Of a DNA stretch of 34,846 bases, positions 17,189 to 25,015 are shown in pieces. A program made the translations under genes and the position numbers. Every line of letters begins with the position of its first letter. Positions within the stretch are counted from its first letter, which is position 1. The notes under the pieces are model-generated. The model did not search any database. It saw nothing but the letters and a program-made list of their open reading frames with translations, and had not been told where the DNA came from. Source of the stretch: Erwinia sp. ErVv1 (GTDB lineage Bacteria; Pseudomonadota; Gammaproteobacteria; Enterobacterales; Enterobacteriaceae); the NCBI RefSeq assembly GCF_900068895.1, contig NZ_CDPK01000004.1, positions 245,444 to 280,289 on the forward strand, given 5' to 3'.

Positions 17189-17284
17189 GCTTTAGACTTT
17201 ATACTATTGTTGGACAGTAGCCTTCCCGATAATCTCAGCTCTCGAAATTTGTTGTTAACACTATAAAACAAGAGAGCTCAATCA

Positions 17285-17554
17285 ATGCGTGAATTACACC
17301 CTTCAGAAATAAATAAAGTATCAGGGGAAACTTTTTAGCCCCCTGGTACTGCTGTAATTTTTTCCCGGGGGTGTGACCAGCGCAATATGCAAACGTGCTG
17401 CCCGCAGCGGCGATCAGCGGGGTGGATGAGCGTTAGAGCTGTCAGTACATTGATCGGCATGATTGCGGCGGTTATAGCCGGAGGCGTTCAGGATGCACTT
17501 TATTGTGTGGTCAATGACTGGAATCTCGCAATGAATTTTGCTGATACTTCCTAA
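17285..17554 (+). pseudogene. Decayed class II microcin precursor 1 (double-glycine leader remnant)
   Basis: ATG 17285 opens a 15-residue leader, MRELHPSEINKVSGE, which aligns residue for residue with colicin V-type leaders (MRxLxxxE[LI]xxVSG[GA]). Its last position is Glu (GAA), one base from the Ala codon GCA of Gly-Ala leaders. The frame stops at TAG 17336. The same frame is then open to TAA 17554 and ends in a hydrophobic, Gly-rich stretch typical of pore-forming microcins (STLIGMIAAVIAGGVQDALY, 17444-17503). In the middle, a shifted frame (17377-17433, PAQYANVLPAAAISGVDER) looks more microcin-like, suggesting frameshifts as well. A purine-rich ribosome site precedes the ATG. It starts 97 bases after the exporter gene. 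I read it as an inactivated precursor; the toxin identity is unknown. Confidence 0.6.
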
Positions 17555-17606
17555 GTAAGTTATTAATTGAATTTTCAATATACCCACGTAACGGGAGGAA
17601 GGCTAT

Positions 17607-17774
17607 ATGCGTCAGATCTGCATTAAATAATTAGCTCAGGCATCAGGCGGAATCCTCACCTGACTAATTCCTGATATTATCCGTGGCACCGATTCGAATA
17701 ACTCCGATCGCCAATGGATAAGCCCTGTTACCGGCCCTTCCCCGACAGTCGGCCAGGGTGGTTGTAATGAGTAA
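17607..17774 (+). pseudogene. Decayed class II microcin precursor 2 (double-glycine leader remnant)
   Basis: ATG 17607 has a very strong GGGAGGAAGG ribosome site. Its frame reads MRQICIK, then TAA at 17628, then LAQASGG (17631-17651). With Glu in place of the stop (GAA to TAA, one base), this is a perfect 15-residue double-glycine leader in which the conserved Glu is exactly the lost codon. A second stop, TGA at 17661, follows four codons after Gly-Gly; the frame is then open to TAA 17772, with a Pro/Gly/Ser-rich end. The strong ribosome site with both stops points to a formerly expressed, now dead precursor. Alternative: a chance match, made less likely by the first remnant 322 bases upstream and by the adjacent exporter. 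Confidence 0.5.
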
Positions 17775-17965
17775 AGTTGCGTCCGGGGAATTAGCGATAG
17801 CGATAACATGCGTTGGCTCTGCTCGGTTGTATTTTCATTACTGGCTTTGCGGAAAGTAACCCTTTCTGAATTAAAGACCCAATTAGTTTTTTTAAAAATA
17901 TCTCCAGACTTTAAAGAGATAATCTTAAATTTACCGTTGTGAACCTATTTATAAAGGAATATAAG

Positions 17966-18517
17966 ATGAAAAAGACACTCATTGCATCATTAGTTATAGC
18001 GACCAGCGCTCTGGTCTCATTCCCGACCCTGGCTACACCATCAGGTTCAATTATTGTTGACGGCGCAATAACCGCCTCGACCTGTGATGTCGCTTTAGAT
18101 AATGACAAGTCCGGTAACGGTACCGTAAGTCTGCCAAAATTATCAACCAGAAACCTGGCTAAAGCGGGTGACACTGCCGGTGGTACCAGCTTTGTGATCA
18201 AGCTGACCAACTGTACACCCGCCACAGGTGGCGTGCGCGCCTGGTTTGAAACAGGTGCCGCTGTTGATGCCGTCACCGGCCGACTGATTAATACCAATAC
18301 TACGGCAGAGGGTGCAGAAAACGTTGACGTTCAGCTGCTGAACGATAAGGAAGACGTACTTCAGGCGGGTAGCAGCAGCCAGCGTACTCACGCCGCAACA
18401 GATCTGGTAGGGGGTGCTGCCAACCTGGTATATAAAATGCGTTATTATGCCGTCACAGACGACGTTAAACCGGGAAAAGTTGATACCAAAGTGACTTACT
18501 CTATCGATTACGATTAA
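17966..18517 (+). CDS. Type 1-family major fimbrial subunit
   Basis: A 183-residue pilin from ATG 17966 (AAGGA upstream). Residues 1-23 form a signal peptide ending in FPTLA. The mature protein has the usual N-terminal donor strand region, two cysteines (STCDV and LTNC) that form the intrachain disulfide, and the C-terminal penultimate Tyr region (TYSIDYD) recognised by the chaperone. It is first in a chaperone-usher operon and is followed by a strong hairpin, as expected for the most abundant product. The gap upstream (17775-17965) must hold its promoter; I see no invertible switch or recombinase gene nearby. Confidence 0.92.
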   Translation: MKKTLIASLVIATSALVSFPTLATPSGSIIVDGAITASTCDVALDNDKSGNGTVSLPKLSTRNLAKAGDTAGGTSFVIKLTNCTPATGGVRAWFETGAAVDAVTGRLINTNTTAEGAENVDVQLLNDKEDVLQAGSSSQRTHAATDLVGGAANLVYKMRYYAVTDDVKPGKVDTKVTYSIDYD

Positions 18518-18532
18518 TAATAACCTGTACTT

Positions 18533-18565
18533 TTAATAAATCGGGGGCTCACCCCGATTTATTAA
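18533..18565 (+). promoter_or_regulatory. Intercistronic hairpin between pilin and chaperone genes
   Basis: A perfect 14-bp stem (18533-18546 with 18552-18565) and a 5-base loop lie in the 58-base gap. Such hairpins after major pilin genes act as leaky terminators or mRNA stabilisers, so that pilin exceeds chaperone and usher. The right arm ends just before or overlaps the chaperone ribosome site (AAGGA), which could also damp its translation. Confidence 0.75.
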
Positions 18566-18575
18566 GGAATATACG

Positions 18576-19313
18576 ATGAATTTATGTACTACTGTCGTCA
18601 GATCCGCTGTTTTATCCCTGTTCGCTTTTTCAAATATCATAAGTGCCGGCATTGTCATTAACGGTACGCGTGTGATTTATAATGAAAAAGAAAAGGAAGT
18701 CATTGTCCGACTCGAAAATAAGGGGATACAGCCCTCTCTTGTACAGGCGTGGATAGACGAAGGCAACGAAGAACAAAAAATAAACACAATGAATGTCCCC
18801 TTTTTAATATTACCGCCTGTCTCGCGCATTGAACCCGGCCAGGGACAAAGCCTGAGAATTACCTATACCGGGCAGGCACTACCGACAGAAAGAGAGAGTG
18901 TTTTTTGGTTCAATATAGTAGATATTCCGCCTCAGGCTGAAAACAATGACGGTAACGAACTGCAGATGGCCTTCCGCACAAGGATGAAACTCTTTTTCAG
19001 GCCGTCGGGGCTTAATAAGTTATCGTTTACCGATGCCATTGCGAAAATAGATTTATTTATTTCCAAAGAAGCGCCTGGCGACACCGTTAAAATTTATGTA
19101 AAAAACCGTTCTGCGTTTCACGTCACGCTTTCGTCCCTGGATATCCAGCGCGGAAGTAAAATTATTGCAACTGTACAGGGTAGTATGATTTCACCTTTCG
19201 CTACAGCGTCAATTAATCTGAAAAGAGAATATCTGGCCAGGGATTACCAGTTTTTCTTAAATTACATTAATGATTATGGTGCAATGATAAAGCGCCCCCT
19301 TACAGAGAGCTGA
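18576..19313 (+). CDS. Periplasmic fimbrial chaperone (FimC/PapD family)
   Basis: 245 residues with a signal peptide of about 24 residues (ending near ISAG). The two immunoglobulin-like domains of the family are evident: an N-terminal one with the G1-strand pattern SLRITYTGQALPTERESVFWFNIVDIPP, and a C-terminal one starting near KLFFRPSGL. It folds and delivers pilin and adhesin to the usher by donor-strand complementation. It is the second gene of the operon. Confidence 0.93.
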   Translation: MNLCTTVVRSAVLSLFAFSNIISAGIVINGTRVIYNEKEKEVIVRLENKGIQPSLVQAWIDEGNEEQKINTMNVPFLILPPVSRIEPGQGQSLRITYTGQALPTERESVFWFNIVDIPPQAENNDGNELQMAFRTRMKLFFRPSGLNKLSFTDAIAKIDLFISKEAPGDTVKIYVKNRSAFHVTLSSLDIQRGSKIIATVQGSMISPFATASINLKREYLARDYQFFLNYINDYGAMIKRPLTES

Positions 19314-19343
19314 ATGCCACTTTAGTCACTCAAGGATGATCAT

Positions 19344-21932
19344 ATGAAACTCCGCGTACTTTCCAGGTTCGTTCTCTCAGTCACTACAATGATATGTGTG
19401 TCAATATTTATAAAATCACCTTTACTGGCTGCGGTTAAATTTAATCCCGACTTTCTTAACCGCATGGCGGGCGGCGATATTGATATCTCCCGATTCAATG
19501 GGGAATACCGGATATTGCCCGGTAAATATTTCCCGGATGTCTATGTGAATGGCCGACTTATTGGTCGTAGCAATATTAATGTTACAGAAAAAGCAGGCCA
19601 TTCAAGAATTTGCATCAACCAGGAAATCATCACGCTGTCCGGAATAAAAACCAGCGTTATCTCGCCGGAAATAATGGAACGTCTCACAGAGCCGTCGCAG
19701 TGCATGACCTTAAAGGAAGTATTGCCGGACGGCAGCGTGGTGATGAATCTCTCGGCTATGCGCATCGACTTATCCATTCCGCAGGCCCACCTAAACCAGC
19801 TGGCACGCGGGTATGTTCCACCTTCGATGTGGACCTATGGCGTAAATGGCCTGTTTGCCAGTTATAATACCAGCTACTTCGAACAGCATAATGGCAACAA
19901 TGTTAGTCGATCATTTTATGGCGATCTCAGATCCGGGCTGAATCTTGGCCCCTGGCTCCTGCGCCACGCCGGTACGCTGCACTGGAATCAGACAGCGGGC
20001 CGACGCTACAACCGTTTTAGTACCAATGTGCAGCGGGACATTGTCCTCCTGAATTCACGCTTACTGATGGGCGACTCCAGCACCTCAGGTGAAATCTTCG
20101 ACTCCTTTTCTTTTCGCGGCGTCCAGCTGGCGACTGCAGAACTGATGCTACCTGATTCACTCCGGGGATACGCGCCTGTCGTCAGGGGTATTGCCAAAAC
20201 CAATGCCAAAATCACCATTAAGCAGCGTGGAAATGTAATTTATGAAACCACGGTACCGCCCGGGGAGTTTTCTATCCACGACCTCTACCCATCCGGCTAT
20301 GGGGGTGATTTAGACGTCACCGTTACTGAGGCGGATGGAACGCGATCCTCCTTTTCCGTTCCTTTTTCTTCTGTTACCCAGCTCCTGCGGCCTGGAATGA
20401 AAAATTACAGCCTTGTTGCAGGCCAGCTGCGTAATCTCAACCTCAAAGATCAGCCTCTCGTTGTTCAGGCTACCTATAAGCAAGGTATCAGTAATCTGCT
20501 GACAGCCTATACGGGGTTAACCAGTACGGGCAACTGGAGTTCAGGCGTAATCGGTAGCGCGTTGGGCACGCCGGTCGGAGCGTTCTCATTTGACATCTCC
20601 GGTACAGAATTCAAATATAAAGAAGAATCACGCCATGGCGTCAGCACGAAAGCAAGCTATAGCAAACTGCTGACGTCCACTAACAGCAATATCTCTCTGG
20701 CGGCTTACCGCTTCTCATCACCCGGTTATCTGGATATATACAATGCGGTATATCTACAGGATTTAATTGAAAACAATCCCGGTGGCAATAATCTGCTAAG
20801 ACGGCTTAATCGGCCTAAAAACCGAATCTCATTAACTCTGAGCCAACCGCTAAGTGAAAATATGGGGCAGGTTTACCTCTCCGGCTTCAGAGAAAACTAC
20901 TGGAATAAAGGCTATACCAATACCCAGTTTCAGATTGGTTACAATAATCATTACGGCTTCCTGAGCTATGGCCTGTCGATAAACAAAACCTTTAGCCAGG
21001 TAGATTCGGAAACGCAGTATCTGCTTAATTTCTCTCTGCCGTTAGGCACCGGGCGGCAGAGTGCCAACATTAACAGCTATACCACCCTGGAAAAAAAGGG
21101 ATCTACCAGCCAGTTAGGCGTCAGCGGTCAGGCCGGTGAACGTAATCAAATGGGATATAATGCTTCGGCCAGTAAGAATAAGAATAAGAATTACTCCGGC
21201 AGCCTTAATGGAAATTATATCTCCTCTGGTACAACAATGAACGCGGGTTACTCTGGTGGTAAAGGCTACTATGGTCTGTCAGGCGGACTTAGCGGCAGTA
21301 TTGTAGGTATCTCTGATGGTCTGATACTCAGCCCTTATAGCAACCTCAGCACGATGGCCGTCGTCTCTGCTCAGCACGCAGCCGGGGCCACCATCGAGGG
21401 TTACTCTGGCGTTAGCCTTGATAAAAATGGCATGGCCCTCGTGCCTTATCTGAACCCTTACCGTATTAATCAGATCGCTATCAGTCCTAAGGGGCTGCCC
21501 TGGAATGTGGAATTGCAAAATACCAGCCAGCAGGTGGCACCACATCAGGGAGCGATTGTAAGAATCGACTACCCAACGCAGCGCGGACGTATGGTCCTGA
21601 TCCGTGCTGAGCTTCCGGATGGTAATGCGTTGCCCTTTGGCGCGGCGGTGAGAAAAGCCAATGGCGAGCACGTGGGAGTGGTCGCCCAGGGTGGGCAGAT
21701 ATATGTTCGACTGAAGGAAGATGACGCAAGTCTTTCAGTGCGTTGGGGAAGCAAAAGTGAAATGGGCTGCAATTTTACTATTGAACTTGAATCGCCGTCT
21801 CTTTCTACCCCCAAAACGTTTACAAGGCTCCACCGCATCTGTCTGCCACTGGCTTCGGATGCACTTACTCACGGCGCAGTAAAACCCGCGTTGATGGCAC
21901 ATCTTAAGACCCCGGGCCAACCCAAGGGTTAA
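19344..21932 (+). CDS. Outer-membrane fimbrial usher (FimD/PapC family)
   Basis: An 862-residue usher, a normal family length, with a signal peptide of about 30 residues. After it comes the periplasmic N-domain (VKFNPDFLNRMAGGDIDISRFN), then the 24-strand pore with its plug region near 200-330 (SFSFRGVQLATAELMLPDSLRGYAP, PPGEFSIHDLYPSGYGGDLDVTV). The C-terminal domains hold a Cys pair (MGCNF and HRICLP). It starts 30 bases after the chaperone gene. The reading frame is intact. Confidence 0.94.
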   Translation: MKLRVLSRFVLSVTTMICVSIFIKSPLLAAVKFNPDFLNRMAGGDIDISRFNGEYRILPGKYFPDVYVNGRLIGRSNINVTEKAGHSRICINQEIITLSGIKTSVISPEIMERLTEPSQCMTLKEVLPDGSVVMNLSAMRIDLSIPQAHLNQLARGYVPPSMWTYGVNGLFASYNTSYFEQHNGNNVSRSFYGDLRSGLNLGPWLLRHAGTLHWNQTAGRRYNRFSTNVQRDIVLLNSRLLMGDSSTSGEIFDSFSFRGVQLATAELMLPDSLRGYAPVVRGIAKTNAKITIKQRGNVIYETTVPPGEFSIHDLYPSGYGGDLDVTVTEADGTRSSFSVPFSSVTQLLRPGMKNYSLVAGQLRNLNLKDQPLVVQATYKQGISNLLTAYTGLTSTGNWSSGVIGSALGTPVGAFSFDISGTEFKYKEESRHGVSTKASYSKLLTSTNSNISLAAYRFSSPGYLDIYNAVYLQDLIENNPGGNNLLRRLNRPKNRISLTLSQPLSENMGQVYLSGFRENYWNKGYTNTQFQIGYNNHYGFLSYGLSINKTFSQVDSETQYLLNFSLPLGTGRQSANINSYTTLEKKGSTSQLGVSGQAGERNQMGYNASASKNKNKNYSGSLNGNYISSGTTMNAGYSGGKGYYGLSGGLSGSIVGISDGLILSPYSNLSTMAVVSAQHAAGATIEGYSGVSLDKNGMALVPYLNPYRINQIAISPKGLPWNVELQNTSQQVAPHQGAIVRIDYPTQRGRMVLIRAELPDGNALPFGAAVRKANGEHVGVVAQGGQIYVRLKEDDASLSVRWGSKSEMGCNFTIELESPSLSTPKTFTRLHRICLPLASDALTHGAVKPALMAHLKTPGQPKG

Positions 21933-21954
21933 GACAGCGATAAAGGGACACGTA

Positions 21955-22968
21955 ATGCAAATGATAAAATCCTGTTTGCTAATTTTCTCACTCACGGTCT
22001 GTTTTTATACGCGAGCGGACCTCACCTGTGGCTTTAGCGATAATTATGTGGGGAAGACGGAATTTGACTTTAAAACTATTCCTTCCCAAATTCCCTCCGG
22101 CTTACCGGTTGGGACGGTAATTTACAGTAAAACCATGAACTTTAAGACCTGGTGTGCCAAGGCCCCACGCAGTTCAGGGGTTTTCGATAGTGAATATATT
22201 TATTTTAATGTCAAAAACCTCGACGGCGTTTTCGGAAGAGAGAGTGGTTTAGGCCTTTCCATCACGATAAATGGCCAAAAGTTCAGGGGCGCTCAAAGTT
22301 TAAAAACGGATTATCAAACGCGCACTCTTTTTATTATGGGTTCACCCACCGATCGTTACCTAAATTTTGATTCGGAAGTTGTCGTCGATCTAATAAAGAC
22401 AGGAGAAAATGTTACCCTGGATCCTCAGAGCAATACGGTGGTCTTGTTCGATATAGGTTCAGTGGGTAATGGCAGCCTACAATTTATGATGAGAAATACC
22501 AGTATGCTGAGTTTCTCCACACAAACCTGTGATGTTACGGGCGATGAAAATTACCGTGTCACCCTTCCACCCCTGAGTATCCATGACGTTTCAGGAACGG
22601 GCAGCACGCCGGGTGTCAGTAGCGACTTTAATATTAATCTGTTCTGTAATTCTAATTTGTGGAGTACCCTGGGGATCTGGATGACGTTAACAGGCCCTGG
22701 CATTTCCGGACTGGAAAAACAGGGTGTATTTTCCTTTAAGGATAAAGCCACCGGAGAAATATCGAATCAGATTGCCATGCAAATATCCCGCTCAGAAGAG
22801 AATATCTGGACCCCCATTTCTCTGGGCGAGAAATTTAAGGTTGGCAGTTTTGAATCGGCTCTCTCAAACATAACTATCCCGCTGCGGGCTGGCTATTATG
22901 CGCTTAGCAATAAACAATCAGTGGGTGAATACCAGACCACCCTTATCTATACGATTAAATACGAATAA
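21955..22968 (+). CDS. Fimbrial tip adhesin (two-domain, FimH-like)
   Basis: 337 residues with a signal peptide of about 21 residues, in line with two-domain tip adhesins. The N-terminal domain (about 22-175) has a Cys at the start (LTCGF) and a second one (TWC) and should be the receptor-binding lectin-type domain; I do not recognise its specificity. The C-terminal half is a pilin domain with its own Cys pair (TCDV, LFCN) and the usual YTIKYE end. It is the only non-pilin subunit gene and is last among the structural genes, 22 bases after the usher. Confidence 0.82.
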   Translation: MQMIKSCLLIFSLTVCFYTRADLTCGFSDNYVGKTEFDFKTIPSQIPSGLPVGTVIYSKTMNFKTWCAKAPRSSGVFDSEYIYFNVKNLDGVFGRESGLGLSITINGQKFRGAQSLKTDYQTRTLFIMGSPTDRYLNFDSEVVVDLIKTGENVTLDPQSNTVVLFDIGSVGNGSLQFMMRNTSMLSFSTQTCDVTGDENYRVTLPPLSIHDVSGTGSTPGVSSDFNINLFCNSNLWSTLGIWMTLTGPGISGLEKQGVFSFKDKATGEISNQIAMQISRSEENIWTPISLGEKFKVGSFESALSNITIPLRAGYYALSNKQSVGEYQTTLIYTIKYE

Positions 22969-22981
22969 TTAAGGCGTTAAC

Positions 22982-23137
22982 GTGGCGATCGTGCATGCAT
23001 TTAGCTACCCTGAACATAAATCCAACGTTTCGGAAGAGTTTACTGTTCCCAGGGTAAATATTATTTCATGGCAGGATGGCGCAAACATTACCCTAAGCCG
23101 GGATCATTCCCTGCCAGAACAAACTTTATGCTTATAA
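22982..23137 (+). CDS. Possible small hypothetical protein or gene remnant after the adhesin
   Basis: A 51-codon frame from GTG 22982 has AAGGCG seven bases upstream and lies 13 bases after the adhesin stop, so it could be the last operon gene. The product (starting VAIVHAFSYPEHK) has no signal peptide or motif I recognise. It may be a remnant of a longer gene, or open by chance. Confidence 0.22.
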   Translation: MAIVHAFSYPEHKSNVSEEFTVPRVNIISWQDGANITLSRDHSLPEQTLCL

Positions 23138-23211
23138 CATGATGCAATCGCGTATTGATCAGAGCGTGGCTCATTTTACCTTCAGTTGAACCCTTTCGTA
23201 CCTGGAGCGGC

Positions 23212-23237
23212 TAACCGCCCGAAACATCGGGCGGTTA
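23212..23237. terminator. Hairpin terminator between the fimbrial block and the yceI-like gene
   Basis: A perfect 10-bp stem (TAACCGCCCG at 23212-23221 with its complement at 23228-23237) and a 6-base loop lie between convergent genes. T-rich tails are weak on both sides. It probably serves the yceI-like gene, which ends 17 bases away on the minus strand. Confidence 0.6.
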
Positions 23238-23253
23238 ATTGCCCTTCGCAAAT

Positions 23254-23838
23254 TTATTTTGCGTAGGCTTCTGTCGAAATCGTCAGTACGACGTCATCAC
23301 TTACTGCTGGCACATACTTATCCAGCTTAAACTCTGAGCGCTTGAACGTTGTGGTGGCGTCAAATCCTACTGCTTCTTTTTTCACCATCGGATGCATACC
23401 CTGCTTGTTCAAGATTGCATGCAGGATAACAGGGCGGGTGATATCCCGGATAGTCAGGTTGCCATAGACGTCCATTTTATTTTTCCCTTTGCTGACCACC
23501 TTCGTACTCTTAAAGGTCGCAGTCGGGAACTTCGCCACGTCGAAATAATCCGCTCCCTTAAATTCGCTGGTCAGCGCATCAACATGGGTGTTGATCGTAT
23601 CAACCGGGATAGAAACATCCACTTTTGAATGAGTCACGTCTTTTGCATCGAAATCAATATTACCGGTTATGTTCGATAAATCGGCGGTCGGATGCGAGAA
23701 ACCAAAGTGGGTCCAGGAGACAACAACAGAGGTATGGCCTGAATCCATCGCGTAGCTTTCTGGCGCGGCGGCAGAAAACTGTGAGTAAAGTGCGGTACCA
23801 ATAAGTAGCGGCAGGGTAATCTTTTTTAATACAGACAT
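23254..23838 (-). CDS. YceI-family periplasmic lipid-binding-like protein
   Basis: 194 residues from ATG 23838 (AAGG upstream); a TTG at 23844 in frame is less likely. There is a signal peptide of about 24 residues (ending SAAA). The mature lipocalin-like barrel has the family pattern: a GHTSVVVSWTHFGFSH strand near the start, VDVSIPVDTINTH, the segment ADYFDVAKFPTATFKST, and GNLTIRDITRPV. YceI proteins bind long-chain isoprenoid-type lipids; expression of E. coli yceI responds to high pH and osmotic stress. It is probably a paralogue, since the usual partner gene yceJ (a cytochrome b561-type protein) is absent. Confidence 0.9.
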   Translation of the reverse strand: MSVLKKITLPLLIGTALYSQFSAAAPESYAMDSGHTSVVVSWTHFGFSHPTADLSNITGNIDFDAKDVTHSKVDVSIPVDTINTHVDALTSEFKGADYFDVAKFPTATFKSTKVVSKGKNKMDVYGNLTIRDITRPVILHAILNKQGMHPMVKKEAVGFDATTTFKRSEFKLDKYVPAVSDDVVLTISTEAYAK

Positions 23839-24039
23839 GCGCAAAAGCCTTAGTTAAACAATGAGTATTAACCATAGTGCAATATTCATTGTTTAACCGA
23901 TATTCAAGATATTTGAGTCAATCCTTCAAATATATTAGTTAACACCCGTAACTATTTTACCCGCATCCCTTTCCCCTGAGATTAAGACAAAATCAATACA
24001 GGGGAATAGCCCTGGGGGCTGCGGGTTACCTTCAGGGCG

Positions 24040-24897
24040 TTATTGTTGATTAATAAACGCCTTAATTACCTCCTGCCAGGGCGTGGAAGAACGGCCCACC
24101 AGCTGACTCAGAGTATGACTGTCATCGAAAAGCGCCCCTTTCGCCGCGCTGGCATCGGAGTCACCCAGCATTTCCGCTAACGCATCGGGCAACCCCGCCT
24201 CTTTCAACGCCCCGACAAACTCGGCTTCAGGCAGATTAATGTAGTGAATATCCCTGCCGCTTTGTCTGGCGATCTCGCGGGTAAATTCCGCCAGGGTGTA
24301 TGCGCTATCGCCTGCAAGTTCATAGATTTTTCCAGCCGCATTCTCATGCGTCAAAACCGCAGCTGCGGCTTCAGCATAGTCCTGACGGCTCGCAGAGGCG
24401 ATTTTCCCCTCCTGCGCGGCACCAATAAAGGCCCCGTGAGCCATCGCCGGAGCAATGCTGGCCGCATAGTTTTCGGTGTACCAGCCGTTGCGCAGAATGG
24501 CATAGGGCACGCCGGAGGCGATTAATGCCCTTTCGGTCGCGAGATGCTCTTTCCCAAGGCCCATGGGGGTGGTGTCGGCATGCAGCAGGCTGGTATAGGC
24601 CAGCAGCTTCACCCCGGCCTCTTTGGCGGCAGCAATCACCGCCTTATGCTGCGATTCACGCTCGCCCAGCTGGTTAGAGGAGATCAGCAGAACTTTCGTT
24701 ACCCCGTTAAGGGCACTGAGCAACGTTTCAGGTTGGGTGTAATCCCCCTGACGGACATCTATCCCCAGGGCGGTAAGATCGCGGGCTTTTTCAGGTGAAC
24801 GTACGACGGCAATAATCTCACCTGCTGGCGTCGATTTTAATAATGCATCAATGACTAAACGGCCAAGCTGACCTGTTGCACCGGTAACAGCAATCAT
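24040..24897 (-). CDS. qorB: NAD(P)H:quinone oxidoreductase QorB (YtfG)
   Basis: 285 residues from the second of two adjacent ATG codons (24897), matching the E. coli start MIAITGATGQLG and giving better spacing to GGAG. The NADPH-binding motif GATGQLG is at residues 6-12. Long stretches match E. coli QorB, including YTSLLHAD, LRNGWYTENY, IGAAQEGKIASA and YELAGDSA. It reduces quinones with NADPH in the cytoplasm. It is divergent from ytfH, as in E. coli, supporting control by that redox-responsive repressor. Confidence 0.94.
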   Translation of the reverse strand: MIAVTGATGQLGRLVIDALLKSTPAGEIIAVVRSPEKARDLTALGIDVRQGDYTQPETLLSALNGVTKVLLISSNQLGERESQHKAVIAAAKEAGVKLLAYTSLLHADTTPMGLGKEHLATERALIASGVPYAILRNGWYTENYAASIAPAMAHGAFIGAAQEGKIASASRQDYAEAAAAVLTHENAAGKIYELAGDSAYTLAEFTREIARQSGRDIHYINLPEAEFVGALKEAGLPDALAEMLGDSDASAAKGALFDDSHTLSQLVGRSSTPWQEVIKAFINQQ

Positions 24898-24954
24898 CAT
24901 GTGCTCCTTATGGCGTAGTGAAATTTTTCCGCGGCTCAGAGACCGCGAATGTGC

Positions 24955-24994
24955 TTTAACCTTACCAGCCTAAGTCATATACTAATTAAAAGTA
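24955..24994 (+). promoter_or_regulatory. ytfH promoter with overlapping possible HxlR operator
   Basis: TTTAAC (24955-24960) and TATACT (24978-24983) are spaced by 17 bases, a good sigma-70 pair for ytfH. TACT at 24980-24983 and AGTA at 24991-24994 form a dyad overlapping the -10 element, similar to operators of YodB/HxlR-type repressors (TACT-N6-AGTA, here with 7 bases between). Autoregulation and control of qorB are inferred. Confidence 0.4.
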
Positions 24995-25015
24995 AGTACG
25001 CACAGGAATGTTAGT

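Noticed and set aside
16978-17271. A 97-codon minus-strand frame with hydrophobic segments, considered as an immunity gene.
   Set aside because: It lies almost wholly antisense to the conserved ATPase domain of the exporter and has no ribosome site.
17638-17808. A 57-codon minus-strand frame opposite the second leader remnant.
   Set aside because: No ribosome site, and its composition is that of an antisense frame; nothing recognisable.
17808-17942. A 44-codon ATG frame with a short hydrophobic start, considered as a microcin immunity protein.
   Set aside because: No good ribosome site, no second membrane segment, and it runs into the pilin leader region; unsupported as a gene.
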